From Paenibacillus sp. FSL R10-2782 (GTDB lineage: Bacteria > Bacillota > Bacilli > Paenibacillales > Paenibacillaceae): DNA of 64,000 nt. Below the pieces are notes generated by a model. It was not told the DNA's origin. It searched no databases and worked only from the letters and a program-made list of their open reading frames with translations. Both the position numbers and the translations under genes were made by a program. Positions 16,727-26,153 of the stretch are shown here, piece by piece. The stretch lies in contig NZ_CP151951.1 of assembly GCF_038592985.1 (NCBI RefSeq), positions 5,434,501-5,498,500 of the forward strand. Direction: 5' to 3'. Every line of letters starts with the position of its first letter. Within the stretch, counting starts at the first letter, position 1.

Positions 16727-18235
16727 ATGCTCAAAGCTCGGATCGGAAGCAACAATAGTGCATATCAGCCTTCTAGAGAGGCTTTTTTCGCACGATATCG
16801 GGAAGGAACGATCGGATATCGTCAAACCTTTGAATCTCCATACGGGCAAAAAAAGCTGGTGTATGCGGATTGGGCAGCCAGCGGTCGTCTGTACAGGCCC
16901 ATCGAGTCCAGAATAGCTAATGATCTCGGCCCTTTTGTGGCCAATACCCATACAGAGTCTAATCTGACAGGTACCTTGATGACCCAAGCCTACGAAGAGG
17001 CAAAGCGAATCATTAAAAACCACGTTCATGCCAACGAGCACGACATCATTCTGTTTGCCGGGTCCGGTATGACAGGGGCCATAAATAAGCTTCAACGCAT
17101 GTTGGGATTGAAAATACATGAGAAATTAAAGCATCACTACCCTATCGCTGAAAAAGAACGCCCCGTTATTTTTGTCACACATATGGAGCATCACTCGAAT
17201 CATATTTCCTGGGCGGAAACGATTGGAGACGTTGTGTGCATTCCTCCCGCTCCTGATGGTACCGTTGATCCGGCAAATCTGGAACGCTTGCTGCTTCAGT
17301 TCCGTCATCGTCCTACCAAGATCGGCGCTTTCACAGCCTGCTCCAATGTGACGGGATTTGAGCCGCCGATTTACCAGCTATCCCGAAAAATGCATGAGCA
17401 TGGCGGCGTTTGTTTCATTGATTTTTCCGCAAGCGCTCCTTATGCCGCGATCAACATGCATCCCGCAGAGCCGCTTGAAAGATTGGATGGGATTGTATTT
17501 TCTCCCCACAAATTTCTCGGAGGCCCCGGAACAAGCGGCGTCTTAATTATGGATTCCAGACTGTGTCTTAACTGCGCCCCGGATCAACCCGGAGGTGGCA
17601 CAGTAAGCTGGACCAACCCTTGGGGTGGGTACGAGTATAAAGATAATATCGAGGCACGCGAGGATGGGGGAACTCCTGCATTTCTACAGGCGATGCGAAC
17701 GGCGCTCTGCATCCAACTGAAGGAACAGATGGGCCACAGTCGCATTTTGGAGCGCGAAAAGGAATTAACGTCATTATTGTTAAACGGGCTGGACGAAATA
17801 CCGGGCCTGCACATACTAGGGGGAAAAAGTGAACATCGGCTAAGTATTGTTTCGTTCGTGGTCGACCATATCCACTACAATCTGATCGTAAAATTATTGA
17901 ATGATCGGTTCGGAATTCAGGTCCGGGGCGGCTGCTCTTGTGCAGGAACCTACGGACACTATTTGCTGGGCATTGATCAACAAACCTCTAATCAAATGTC
18001 AGACCTCATCCATGTGGGAGATCTATCGAGAAAACCCGGCTGGGTACGCCTGTCCCTCCATCCCATGATGACCCATCAGGAAGTCTCCTATCTGATCTCT
18101 TCCATACGAATGGTTGTGGAAAATATCTTAGCGTGGCAAAAGGATTATGCGTACCAGCCTGACTCCAACGAGTGGCGATGCAGGTATGAACATCAAAAAA
18201 TAGACGTCAGCAAATGGTTCAATTTTAGTAATTAG
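16727..18235 (+). CDS. Class V aminotransferase-fold enzyme (cysteine desulfurase-like)
   Basis: A 502-residue PLP enzyme. The N-terminal half has the Y-A-D-W-A-A-S-G and H-M-E-H-H-S-N segments and the PLP lysine K262 in S-P-H-K-F-L-G-G. A C-terminal loop R-G-G-C-S-C-A-G-T-Y-G (C403, C405) lies where SufS/NifS desulfurases keep their active cysteine, although here it is C-S-C rather than H-C-A. At about 500 residues it is longer than a classic desulfurase (about 410). Cysteine or selenocysteine desulfuration, or a lyase reaction, are both possible. GGGAGGCG before the ATG at 16727 decides the start over the ATG at 16712. Confidence 0.8.
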   Translation: MLKARIGSNNSAYQPSREAFFARYREGTIGYRQTFESPYGQKKLVYADWAASGRLYRPIESRIANDLGPFVANTHTESNLTGTLMTQAYEEAKRIIKNHVHANEHDIILFAGSGMTGAINKLQRMLGLKIHEKLKHHYPIAEKERPVIFVTHMEHHSNHISWAETIGDVVCIPPAPDGTVDPANLERLLLQFRHRPTKIGAFTACSNVTGFEPPIYQLSRKMHEHGGVCFIDFSASAPYAAINMHPAEPLERLDGIVFSPHKFLGGPGTSGVLIMDSRLCLNCAPDQPGGGTVSWTNPWGGYEYKDNIEAREDGGTPAFLQAMRTALCIQLKEQMGHSRILEREKELTSLLLNGLDEIPGLHILGGKSEHRLSIVSFVVDHIHYNLIVKLLNDRFGIQVRGGCSCAGTYGHYLLGIDQQTSNQMSDLIHVGDLSRKPGWVRLSLHPMMTHQEVSYLISSIRMVVENILAWQKDYAYQPDSNEWRCRYEHQKIDVSKWFNFSN

Positions 18236-18317
18236 GAGATACCTGTCCAATCCCTTCTTTTAAATTTGTCATAGATTACACTGTGAATTTACTATGATGA
18301 GGAAAGAAGTGACGACA

Positions 18318-18833
18318 ATGGGTCTCAATTTCCGGAACAGTACCAATGCACCTATCTATGTTGCCTACGCCTATCCGAATTTCAGCTGTAGTCCTGTCAA
18401 CTATGCCAAGATCGGCTGGTATCGTGTAGATCCTGGGCAAACAAGAGAGGTTTGGAAAGGATATGCCGGAGGTAATACGTTCTATTACTATGCCGAAAGC
18501 AGCTTCGGACGCACATGGTCAGGCTCCTATTATACCCAAATCCCTAACCAGGCTTTCCATTGGTGTTGGAACGTAGGGTGTACGACCTGTAGAAATCTAG
18601 GGATGCGCCGGATTCCGGTCAGCTCAATCTATGCAAATTACACGATTGACCTTGTTACCAGCACCAGCCAAAGAGCAACTCAATCCGATAATGTCCGCAC
18701 AGCCTTGCCTTCCAAACAAAGCAAAGAAGAATCCTTGGTCGTTAGAACGCCTAAAGCGGCTAAAAAGGTGAAACAGGGAACACCTATAACACTCAATCGT
18801 AGAGTATTTCCTGAAAAGCTAAGAAGAAAATAA
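18318..18833 (+). CDS. DUF1036 domain protein
   Basis: A 171-residue protein. The first 110 residues match the DUF1036 pattern: G-L-N-F-R-N-S-T-N-A-P-I-Y-V-A-Y-A-Y, then a Cys, G-W-Y-R-V-x-P-G, and an aromatic Y-Y-Y-A-E-S core with a Cys-rich W-C-W-N-V-G-C-T-T-C segment. The last 60 residues are Lys/Ser-rich and look disordered. No signal peptide is seen. Function unknown. A strong site (GAAAGAAGTGA) precedes the ATG at 18318. TTGTCA-18-TACTAT upstream is a likely promoter, and a long terminator follows at 18918. Confidence 0.7.
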   Translation: MGLNFRNSTNAPIYVAYAYPNFSCSPVNYAKIGWYRVDPGQTREVWKGYAGGNTFYYYAESSFGRTWSGSYYTQIPNQAFHWCWNVGCTTCRNLGMRRIPVSSIYANYTIDLVTSTSQRATQSDNVRTALPSKQSKEESLVVRTPKAAKKVKQGTPITLNRRVFPEKLRRK

Positions 18834-18917
18834 TGCAATATTAGTGAACTCAATATATCTCTAGCTCAAGCTTCAGGATTTTGCAAACTCCTCGCTTATA
18901 TAAATTATTCTTGAACC

Positions 18918-18962
18918 AAAAGAAAGGAGCGACCTTTTCGCAATGGCCTGCTCCTTTCTTTT
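18918..18962. terminator. Bidirectional terminator
   Basis: Perfect 13-bp arms AAAAGAAAGGAGC (18918-18930) and GCTCCTTTCTTTT (18950-18962) lie between two convergent genes, with A- and T-rich ends that suit both strands. Confidence 0.85.
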
Positions 18963-19014
18963 ATGTCAGGGTTTTCGCAAACCCCTCATGTCTATGCAAT
19001 TACTTGAAAAGCGT

Positions 19015-20067
19015 TTATTTGCTCTCAGCTTCCCAATTGGATATTTCCTCGCGAACACGCGGAGCTACCTCTGTTCCCAATAGCTCAATGGCTCTCATAA
19101 CATCCTCGTGCGGCATCGTACCTACAGGTACGTGCAACAGAAAGCGTGTAACGCCTACCTGCTTGCGCAGGTGAATGATTTTCTTGGCAACTGTATCAGG
19201 ATCACCTACATACAGCGCCCCTTCAAAGCTACGGGCGGCATCGAAGCTGGAACGGGTGTAGGGACCCCATCCACGCTCACGCCCAAGGACATTCATGCTT
19301 TGCTGGGTGGAAGGAAAAAACTTGTCGGCTGCAAGCTCGGTATTTTCTGCGATAAAACCATGTGAGTGTGATGCAACCGGAAGTAATGATGCGTCGTGCC
19401 CTGCGTGTGCAGCCGCTTTTTTATACAGCTCCACAAGCGGCGCAAACTGCACAGGACTACCGCCAATAATCGCCAGAACCAACGGCAATCCGAGCAAGCC
19501 CGCGCGAACAACAGATTCCTGATTGCCCCCGCTACCAATCCATACGGGCAACGGGTTCTGAACCGGACGTGGATACACACCCAGATTATTGATCGCAGGC
19601 CGATGTCCGCCCTTCCAGGTGACTTTTTCAGAATCCCGTATTTTCAATAACAGTTCGAGTTTTTCTTCAAATAGTTCGTCATAGTTATCCAGATCATAAC
19701 CAAACAGTGGGAACGATTCGATAAAGGAACCCCGTCCTGCCATAATCTCAGCTCGTCCATTGGAGATGCCATCCAATGTGGCGAAATCCTGAAACACCCG
19801 CACCGGATCATCCGATGAAAGCACCGTGACCGCGCTGGTCAGCCGAATCCGCTGGGTCTGCGAAGCAGCCGCAGCCAATATTACCGCAGGTGCAGATGCC
19901 GCATAGTCTTTACGATGATGCTCTCCCACTCCATATACATCCAATCCTACCCGATCGGCAAGCACAATCTCCTCGACAACTTCACGTATTCGTTGCGCAT
20001 GACTGATGACCTCACCCGTTTGTGTATCCGGCGTTGTTTCTACAAATGTGCTGATACCTATCTCCAC
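19015..20067 (-). CDS. LLM-class flavin-dependent oxidoreductase, copy 1
   Basis: A 350-residue luciferase-like monooxygenase barrel. It has the E-H-H-R-K-D-Y segment near residue 45, [15 protein letters not shown] near 105-120 and the W-I-G-S-G-G phosphate-binding turn near 176. Such enzymes use FMNH2 and O2; the substrate is unknown. It is about four-fifths identical to the protein at 41541-42602, so the pair are recent paralogues. The start is GTG at 20067 after AGGGGGTAGG, giving M-E-I-G-I as in the other copy. Unlike copy 2 it has no adjacent TetR gene. Confidence 0.85.
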   Translation of the reverse strand: MEIGISTFVETTPDTQTGEVISHAQRIREVVEEIVLADRVGLDVYGVGEHHRKDYAASAPAVILAAAASQTQRIRLTSAVTVLSSDDPVRVFQDFATLDGISNGRAEIMAGRGSFIESFPLFGYDLDNYDELFEEKLELLLKIRDSEKVTWKGGHRPAINNLGVYPRPVQNPLPVWIGSGGNQESVVRAGLLGLPLVLAIIGGSPVQFAPLVELYKKAAAHAGHDASLLPVASHSHGFIAENTELAADKFFPSTQQSMNVLGRERGWGPYTRSSFDAARSFEGALYVGDPDTVAKKIIHLRKQVGVTRFLLHVPVGTMPHEDVMRAIELLGTEVAPRVREEISNWEAESK

Positions 20068-20317
20068 TTGTCCTACCCCCTGCTTCAATATCTCGTTCCC
20101 ATCGGCTGCTTTGTGAGCAAACCATTTTAAAAACCGATATCTTTATTTTGAACCTTTTTCGCATCTTTTTCAAGCTCTCCTTTTCTGAGTCTGAAAATCA
20201 GCCAAGGGGAGTGTCAAGATTCGCGCAGGAAACGAAATCTTTTTGTCGAATATTTTATGGATTAAAAAGAGATTTCCATCCTCACAACATGAATACAACA
20301 AGGAGGCTCATACATCC
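20068..20317. other. Gap between divergent genes
   Basis: 250 nt of intergenic DNA between copy 1 of the LLM oxidoreductase and the AIM24 gene. It must hold both promoters; no clear hexamer pair with 17-bp spacing or operator dyad was found. Confidence 0.5.
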
Positions 20318-21073
20318 ATGGCTTTTGTCATCAATAACCTAAAGGATAACAACAATGTTGCCATCACAGACCAATTAGGTGGATTTAGCGTATTAGAATA
20401 CATATCGGATTTAAGCTGCACCTCGGTTGCGGCTGCGGAAGCCAATTACTATATGAGCAAAAGTAACATGCGCCGCAAGCAGCTCATGATCGAAATCAAC
20501 AATAGTGAAATCATGATGAAGGCGGGGGCCATGCAATATACGGTAGGCAATATGGAGATGACTACCGGCGTAAAAGGCGTAGGGGGCCTAATGCGAAATT
20601 TGGTGTCCGGTGCGGTAACGGGAACAAGTGCCATCAAACCTCTCTATAAGGGCACGGGTACGATTATGCTGGAACCCACTTATAGTTACATTTGGCTCAT
20701 TGATGTCGATAATGATCACATTGCCATCGAAGACGGCTTGTTTTTAGCTTGTGAAACTACGCTGGACATATCCGTCGTTGCTCGTAGCAACCTTTCCTCG
20801 GCCGCACTGGGTGGAGAGGGATTATTTAATTTAAGCGCCCGGGGAAAAGGAGTTCTTGCCCTGCAAGCGCCTATCCCATCCGAGGAAGCCGTCGTTGTTG
20901 AATTGCAAAACGATGTGCTAAAGGTAGACGGCAATTTTGCTCTCATGTGGTCTAATACCCTACAGTTTACCGTCGAGAAATCTGGAAAGACCAAGCTTGG
21001 CTCTGCCGCTTCTGGCGAAGGGCTGGTCAATGTGTACAGGGGAAGCGGAACCGTTTGGCTGGCACCGTTATAA
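20318..21073 (+). CDS. AIM24 family protein
   Basis: A 251-residue protein of the AIM24/TerD-neighbour beta-sandwich family. Features: repeated glycine-rich turns (G-A-M-Q-Y-T-V-G-N-M-E-M, G-K-G-V-L-A-L-Q-A, G-E-G-L-V-N-V-Y-R-G-S-G-T-V-W-L-A-P-L) that build the double beta-helix-like core. The exact role in bacteria is unknown. No signal peptide. AAGGAGG (20299-20305) lies 12 nt before the ATG. Confidence 0.8.
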   Translation: MAFVINNLKDNNNVAITDQLGGFSVLEYISDLSCTSVAAAEANYYMSKSNMRRKQLMIEINNSEIMMKAGAMQYTVGNMEMTTGVKGVGGLMRNLVSGAVTGTSAIKPLYKGTGTIMLEPTYSYIWLIDVDNDHIAIEDGLFLACETTLDISVVARSNLSSAALGGEGLFNLSARGKGVLALQAPIPSEEAVVVELQNDVLKVDGNFALMWSNTLQFTVEKSGKTKLGSAASGEGLVNVYRGSGTVWLAPL

Positions 21074-21089
21074 ATGATTTATATTCCAA

Positions 21090-21110
21090 GGAGAAGCGCT
21101 TAGCTTCTCC
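21090..21110 (+). terminator. Hairpin after AIM24 gene
   Basis: GGAGAAGC pairs with GCTTCTCC around a 5-nt loop, with a weak pyrimidine tail. Confidence 0.55.
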
Positions 21111-21154
21111 TCTTCTCAATCCTCATTGAACTGAAAAGGGTGAAAATATAAAGA

Positions 21155-21182
21155 AAAACCCCTCTGATTTCAAAGGAGTTTT
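21155..21182 (-). terminator. Terminator of yjdM
   Basis: On the minus strand AAAACTCCTTTGA pairs with TCAGAGGGGTTTT (some G-T pairs), and T-rich sequence follows. Confidence 0.6.
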
Positions 21183-21225
21183 CCAGTACAAGCTCCAAAC
21201 TCGCTGGATTGCGTTCAAACGGTCG

Positions 21226-21567
21226 CTAGTTCTTTTTCACAAACTCCGATTTTAATTTCATCGCTCCGAAGCCATCAATTTTGCAATCAATATCATGATC
21301 GCCTTCCACCAGACGTATATTCTTTACTTTTGTGCCAATTTTCAGTACGGATGAGCTTCCTTTGACTTTAAGGTCTTTAATGACGGTTACAGAATCGCCG
21401 TCCTTTAGAACGTTACCATTGGCATCCTTGATGACTTTTACATCTTCATTGTTTGCTGCTTCTGATTCGGAAGACCACTCATGAGCGCATTCCGGGCAAA
21501 TGAAAAGACTCCGGTCCTCGTAGGTGTACTCTGAATTACATTTCGGACAATTTGGCAAATTAGACAT
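21226..21567 (-). CDS. yjdM: YjdM/PhnA zinc-ribbon protein
   Basis: A 113-residue protein. It starts with a zinc ribbon (C-P-K-C near residues 7-10 and C-P-E-C near 25-28), followed by an SH3-like domain with [15 protein letters not shown] and ending E-F-V-K-K-N. This matches E. coli YjdM (formerly PhnA) almost throughout; despite the old name it is not phosphonoacetate hydrolase and its job is not settled. The start at 21567 gives M-S-N-L-P as in relatives and has GGAGT upstream; an ATG 27 nt further up is less likely. Confidence 0.9.
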   Translation of the reverse strand: MSNLPNCPKCNSEYTYEDRSLFICPECAHEWSSESEAANNEDVKVIKDANGNVLKDGDSVTVIKDLKVKGSSSVLKIGTKVKNIRLVEGDHDIDCKIDGFGAMKLKSEFVKKN

Positions 21568-21751
21568 AGTATTATGTACTCCATTCATTTTCAAAATTCT
21601 ACTACTGTGATTACTCTATGAACAAACCTTGCTCCAAGCCCTCCCTAGAGTTCCTTACAAGTATATTGGAAAATCAGCAACGATTCCACTAATAGAGGAA
21701 ATTAGTTTGGGATTTCCCTTTCCTTTTATAATAATTTTGATGATTAAAAAA

Positions 21752-21779
21752 GGATGCACGCCTTGTTAGGGTAGCATCC
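21752..21779 (-). terminator. Terminator of the QorB-like gene
   Basis: GGATGC and GCATCC arms with a 16-nt loop; on the minus strand the right arm is followed by six T. Confidence 0.7.
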
Positions 21780-21826
21780 TTCATCATGAGCAGAATCATA
21801 TTTTGAAAATGTGCTCTACGGCGATT

Positions 21827-22693
21827 TTATGCCTTTGTTTGCTCAACCAGCTCACGAATTCCTTGGCTAAGCGGCGTAAGCGGGCGTTTCAGAAGCTTCT
21901 CGAAATCGTTGCTTACAACATCCAAAGCTCCTTCACGAATCGCTTGCTGAATACCGACCACAATAGGGATTGCGGCTTCCGGTACGCCCGCACCAAGCAT
22001 AATATCGGCATACGCAGTATCGTCTACCTGCTGTACAGGCACATCCTTACCCAGCACCTCAGCAAGAATCGCCGCAAACTCTTCTTGGGTAATCGGCTTG
22101 CCCGAAAGCTCGTATATTGTATTCTCATGTCCTTCGCTGGACAAAACGACTGCCGCCGCTTGCGCATAATCTGCACGGGCAGCCCAACCTACTTTACCGG
22201 AGCCTGCTGAAGTCAGCCAAGGAGCCCCGGCCAGCACGGATTGAATCGTGCCTGCTTCATTTTCAAGATACCAGTTATTGCGCAGGAAGGAGTAAGGAAT
22301 GCCCGATTCACGAATGAACTCCTCCGTTATACGATGTACAGGTGCAAGGAACAGCGTGCTGTCAGCCGCATTGGCAGCGCTGGTATAAGCAATGAAGCCT
22401 ACTCCCGCACGTACAGCAGCATCCACAGCAGCCTTATGCTGTCGGATTCTCGTATCATTATCGCCGTCTGCGGATATAATCAGTAGTCGGTCTACACCAG
22501 CAAACGCTTGGTCCAGCGTCTCTGGTTTATCAAAATCGCCATGACGAACGTCAACGCCACGGGCACGCAAGTTTTCTGCTTTTTCCGGATTTCTCACGCT
22601 AACAATAAGGTCTTCTGCCGATACCGATGCAAGCAACGCCTCTACCACGATGGAACCCAGTTGCCCGGTTGCTCCTGTTAATGCGATTTTCAT
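21827..22693 (-). CDS. NAD(P)H:quinone oxidoreductase, QorB/YtfG-like (NmrA-type SDR)
   Basis: A 288-residue atypical SDR with the nucleotide-binding G-A-T-G-Q-L-G near residue 7, R-N-P-E-K near 34 (NADPH preference) and the S-F-L-R-N-N-W-Y-L-E-N substrate-side segment near 140 that is shared with YtfG (QorB). It should reduce quinones with NADPH and so limit redox cycling. The promoter TAGACA-17-TACTAT carries a TATAGT-A-ACTATA dyad over its -10, which suggests repression by a quinone- or electrophile-sensing HxlR-type regulator located elsewhere. First of three NmrA-type reductases in the window. Confidence 0.85.
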   Translation of the reverse strand: MKIALTGATGQLGSIVVEALLASVSAEDLIVSVRNPEKAENLRARGVDVRHGDFDKPETLDQAFAGVDRLLIISADGDNDTRIRQHKAAVDAAVRAGVGFIAYTSAANAADSTLFLAPVHRITEEFIRESGIPYSFLRNNWYLENEAGTIQSVLAGAPWLTSAGSGKVGWAARADYAQAAAVVLSSEGHENTIYELSGKPITQEEFAAILAEVLGKDVPVQQVDDTAYADIMLGAGVPEAAIPIVVGIQQAIREGALDVVSNDFEKLLKRPLTPLSQGIRELVEQTKA

Positions 22694-22727
22694 ATGAAAT
22701 CCTCCATTCAGATTTTATTTACCTTTC

Positions 22728-22757
22728 TATAGTAACTATAAATATGACGCTTGTCTA
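22728..22757 (-). promoter_or_regulatory. Promoter with operator dyad for the QorB-like gene
   Basis: On the minus strand TAGACA (22752-22757) and TACTAT (22729-22734) are 17 bp apart. The palindrome TATAGTAACTATA (22728-22740, plus strand) covers the -10, a typical place for a repressor. Confidence 0.6.
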
Positions 22758-22828
22758 ATTTGGAATTGATGAATACGCGGCTGTGTCAGCAAATTAAATG
22801 TTAGGAGAATTAGAGATATCAAAGCGAA

Positions 22829-23131
22829 TTGTTAAAGAGGGGCGTGGAAGGCTTTGCATTCGCGTTTATCGTGACGATAGGGGCTTCATATCTGATCTAT
22901 CCCTACCTGACACCGTTTGATCTGAAATTCGGACTCCTTTTCGGACTGCTGATCAGCTTAAGCAGTTTCTTCGGCAGCTTAACGGTTTCCGTGCTGAAGC
23001 GAGATTTATTAATCGGCGATGACGACAAGTTCGATACTTTGAAAAAAAGCTACTTAAACCGGGTCGATAGCCTGACCTACACCTCGCCGGTCTTTTTCCA
23101 CGTGATCCGTTATTTTTTCGATTTTATGTAG
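22829..23131 (+). pseudogene. C-terminal fragment of a CdsA-like phosphatidate cytidylyltransferase
   Basis: About 100 codons that match only the last third of CDP-diglyceride synthases. The text starts at a K-R-x-V-E-G motif (compare K-K-T-V-E-G), continues through two membrane helices and S-V-L-K-R-D, and ends with the family signature region N-R-V-D-S-L-T-Y-T-S-P-V-F-F. The first two-thirds, about six membrane helices and part of the active site, are absent. An in-frame stop lies just upstream of the first possible start. Very likely a truncated gene, though a small membrane protein could still be made. Confidence 0.65.
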
Positions 23132-23136
23132 TGATT

Positions 23137-23523
23137 CTAAGGATCTCTCACCCCGTGGTGGGGGGGGTAAGCTTTTTTCAAAAAAACATTTTTACATAGA
23201 ACAATTAATATTTGGGGGATCAATACAATAAATACATGTGACAGCACAATGAATGGCAAGGATGAAATAAAAATGGCCGGACCTTGGTCTTCTCTCATAC
23301 GCTCAACGAACAGCCACCACATAGGTACGGATACAAACCACATCAAGACATTGGAGATAGCTAGATAACGAAGATCCTTCCACAAAAAACAAAACAATAT
23401 CGCAAGGATCGCTGGAATAGTCCATGAGCCGATCAAGCGACCATTGCTGAATATTACGAATGCCGCGATAGGATAGAGAATTGCAATGATGATTTGGACT
23501 ATTTTATTTTCATAAAACCTCAA
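23137..23523 (-). CDS. Small four-helix membrane protein, unknown
   Basis: A 128-residue protein with four hydrophobic segments (about 8-26, 34-47, 55-72, 88-110) and a basic C-terminal tail. No family recognised. AAAGGAGG sits 8 nt before the TTG start, a strong sign that it is translated. Its end lies only 6 nt from the end of the CdsA fragment on the other strand. Confidence 0.6.
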   Translation of the reverse strand: MRFYENKIVQIIIAILYPIAAFVIFSNGRLIGSWTIPAILAILFCFLWKDLRYLAISNVLMWFVSVPMWWLFVERMREDQGPAIFISSLPFIVLSHVFIVLIPQILIVLCKNVFLKKAYPPHHGVRDP

Positions 23524-23678
23524 TTTGATAGCCTCCTTTTTTCATCGGCAATCAGGGTGTAGAACTCAGGCTCCTCACTAAAACCTTCTTCAGACCTAAG
23601 CGGTCTTCTTCAGGCAACAACTTAGATCTGGAAATGGCTGAACTTACACCTCTTCCAACGAAATGGTTTCATATTCGT

Positions 23679-25058
23679 TCATATGTACCGTTGCAGGGCA
23701 TTCCTAATCCTGCTAACCCCTTCACGAATCTCGCTTTCATTTAGATGCCCATAGCCCATTAGCAGTCGGTTTCCTTCGAGCTGTGCCGCAAATACATTTT
23801 CGCTACGGAAACATTCCGCCCAATTCTCTCGGAGCGTGAACTGAAACTCTGCTACCAAATGCAACCCAGCTGGCTGACCACATACCCGGAATTGCCCTGT
23901 AAAGTGCTGTTCCAGGCTATCAAGCAGGACCTGACGACGCTTGGCGTACACTTTTTTCATCTTATGTACATGCTTATGAAGGAGTCGCTTCCTGATATAC
24001 CGACTCAACACAATTTGTTCCAGACTCGCTGTCTGGTAATCCGCCAGTTGCTTTAAACGGATAAAATCAGCGACTCGTGACGAGGGAAGAACAATATAGC
24101 CGATCCGCAGCGCGGGGAACAATATTTTGCTAAACGTCCCGACATATAGCACCCGTTCTGGGTCCAGACTCTGCAAGGAGTGGACGGGCGCCCCATCATA
24201 CCGGAACTCACTGTCATAATCATCTTCGAGCAACAGGCATCCTGTTCGAGCTGCATACTGGATAAGCTCGATCCGCCTTTGGATCGGCAAGATACCTCCC
24301 AGCGGGAACTGATGCGAGGGTGTCAGATATGCCAGCTTGGGGTGTCTCTTTTGCGGCAGATCGGCTGTTATAACTCCCGAATCATCAACAGGAATACTCC
24401 GCAGTGTGGCTCCTGTAGCCGCCAGAATGCTTTTTAAATCTTCATTTGTCGGTTCCTCTACCAGGGCTTCGTCTCCAGCTGACAGTAACAGACGAGTGAC
24501 AAGCTGAATTGCCTGTACTGCTCCGCTAGTGATTACAATATGTTCTGGTCTGGCTTTCACTCCTCTGGTGTGAACCAAATAGTCGGCCAACTCCCTGCGT
24601 AACTCAGGCTCTCCAGCAGGGTCGCCATAACCCAGTGCCAGATCAGGAGCCTCTTTGCAGACGCTCTGAAGCAAGTCGGCCCATGATTTGCGCGGGAACA
24701 ATTCCAATGCGGGGAGGCCTGTCCGGAAGGAAATTACCGACATCTCATTTGAATATGAAGTATTCATTGCAGACGCAGACGCCTCGATAGGCAGTGCGGA
24801 TACATAACCTGGAAGGACGGCCCCTTCGGCTACATAGGTACCTGAACCCGAGCGCGCAATGGCTAAGCCTTCGGCTAGCAGCATTTCATAAGCTTCGAGG
24901 ATAACATTCCGGGAAACGTTCAACTGTAAGGCCAGCACCCGGGTCGAAGGAAGTTTATACCCTGCATGCAGTTCTCCGGCTAAAATACGGTCCCGCATCG
25001 CTTGATATACCTGCCGCAGCATCGGAACTGTCACATTCTTATCGATAGATAACCACAT
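23679..25058 (-). CDS. MocR-type (GntR/aminotransferase fusion) transcription regulator
   Basis: A 459-residue fusion of an N-terminal GntR winged helix (residues 8-75, with L-P-S-T-R-V-L-A-L-Q-L-N-V-S-R) and a class I aminotransferase-like domain (about 110-459) that binds PLP; the Schiff-base lysine is in G-T-F-S-K-I-L-F-P-A-L-R-I-G. Members such as PdxR and GabR sense PLP or amino compounds and act on a divergent neighbour. Here the EamA exporter starts 107 nt away on the other strand, so it is the likely target. GGGGGGCAG before the ATG at 25058 decides the start; longer readings would run into the exporter gene. Confidence 0.88.
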   Translation of the reverse strand: MWLSIDKNVTVPMLRQVYQAMRDRILAGELHAGYKLPSTRVLALQLNVSRNVILEAYEMLLAEGLAIARSGSGTYVAEGAVLPGYVSALPIEASASAMNTSYSNEMSVISFRTGLPALELFPRKSWADLLQSVCKEAPDLALGYGDPAGEPELRRELADYLVHTRGVKARPEHIVITSGAVQAIQLVTRLLLSAGDEALVEEPTNEDLKSILAATGATLRSIPVDDSGVITADLPQKRHPKLAYLTPSHQFPLGGILPIQRRIELIQYAARTGCLLLEDDYDSEFRYDGAPVHSLQSLDPERVLYVGTFSKILFPALRIGYIVLPSSRVADFIRLKQLADYQTASLEQIVLSRYIRKRLLHKHVHKMKKVYAKRRQVLLDSLEQHFTGQFRVCGQPAGLHLVAEFQFTLRENWAECFRSENVFAAQLEGNRLLMGYGHLNESEIREGVSRIRNALQRYI

Positions 25059-25165
25059 AGCTGCCCCCCAAGCGGTACTGTCAAAAACCTCTTCAACTGG
25101 ATCTACAAGTGCCCAGTTTCTATTGCTACAGTATATATCAATATCTGTACAAGAGGTGAGATGAA

Positions 25166-26065
25166 ATGAACAAACCAACCTTTTCGACTTACATGGAATT
25201 AGTGATCGCAACCTCCATTGTCGGCAGTTCTGTAGTAGTCGGTAAACTGGTCGTGATGCGGCTGCCTGTTTTTTTATCGCAATCTGCCAGTCTGGCCGTT
25301 GCCCTTCTGTTTTTGGTACCCATTGTGTTAATCAGGAAATATTCACTAAGGATCAGCAAACGAGATGCCTTAATCCTGTTCATTCAAGCACTGGTCGGCA
25401 TGTTTCTCTTCCGTGTCCTAATGCTGTACGGGCTGGCCTACGCCTCTGCTTCCGAAAGCGGAATTTTAACTAGCTTAACCCCAGCTATCGTGGCACTTCT
25501 TTCGTATGTGCTGCTGAGAGAAAAGATTACGCTCCGCCCCGGACTAGGGATTGCCTGTTCACTGCTCGGTGTTTTGGCACTGCAAATACCTCACATATCG
25601 GCGCTCTGGTTCAATGCTCCCAACGCAACCTCGTTCATTGGCCTGCTGCTTGTTCTGTCTGCTGTGTTCGGAGAAGCGGCACTGACAGTGTTACGCAAGA
25701 TGCTATCCAGCCATGTCTCTTCCCTGCTTGGAACCATGTATATAACACTCTTTTCATTCTTCATGTTCCTGGCTTGTTCCTTTGTGGAGGCCCAACAGTT
25801 CGACTTTAACCACGTTGGTGTAGGGGAGATTGGGCTAGTCTTATATTATGGTATCTTTGTCACGGCATTAGGCTATGTATTATGGTTTCGAGGTGTATCA
25901 AGAGTACCGGCTAGTACAGCAGCTGTATACACGGGTTGTATTCCCGTCAGCACACTACTGCTGTCCTATATCATCCTCCGTGAATCCTTCTCATTTGCTC
26001 ATCTGGCCGGTGCAGGCTTTGTATTTCTCGGCATCATACTTATATCACGCGGTGAACGCCGTTGA
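25166..26065 (+). CDS. EamA-family (DMT) exporter
   Basis: A 299-residue membrane protein with ten hydrophobic segments in two EamA repeats. The second repeat is marked by A-S-T-A-A-V-Y-T-G-C-I-P-V and E-S-F-S-F-A-H-L-A-G-A-G-F-V. EamA proteins export metabolites such as amino acids or sugars; the cargo here is unknown. Pairing with the divergent MocR regulator hints at an amino compound or vitamin B6-related molecule. AAGAGGTGAG precedes the ATG. Confidence 0.85.
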   Translation: MNKPTFSTYMELVIATSIVGSSVVVGKLVVMRLPVFLSQSASLAVALLFLVPIVLIRKYSLRISKRDALILFIQALVGMFLFRVLMLYGLAYASASESGILTSLTPAIVALLSYVLLREKITLRPGLGIACSLLGVLALQIPHISALWFNAPNATSFIGLLLVLSAVFGEAALTVLRKMLSSHVSSLLGTMYITLFSFFMFLACSFVEAQQFDFNHVGVGEIGLVLYYGIFVTALGYVLWFRGVSRVPASTAAVYTGCIPVSTLLLSYIILRESFSFAHLAGAGFVFLGIILISRGERR

Positions 26066-26084
26066 CTTACGCAAAGACCTTCTC

Positions 26085-26124
26085 AAAAAAAGAGGCTCCC
26101 GGCTGAAACTTCGGGAGTCTATCT
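26085..26124. terminator. Bidirectional terminator
   Basis: AGAGGCTCCCG and CGGGAGTCT arms lie between the convergent exporter and PTS genes, with an A-run before and T-rich DNA after. Confidence 0.65.
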
Positions 26125-26153
26125 TCTTTGATTCAAGTTCTTAGCGCATTGAA

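Noticed and set aside
25059..25211. Longer start for the MocR regulator
   Set aside because: It would overlap the divergent exporter and its promoter, and the text before residue 52 has no family match; a strong ribosome site supports the shorter start.
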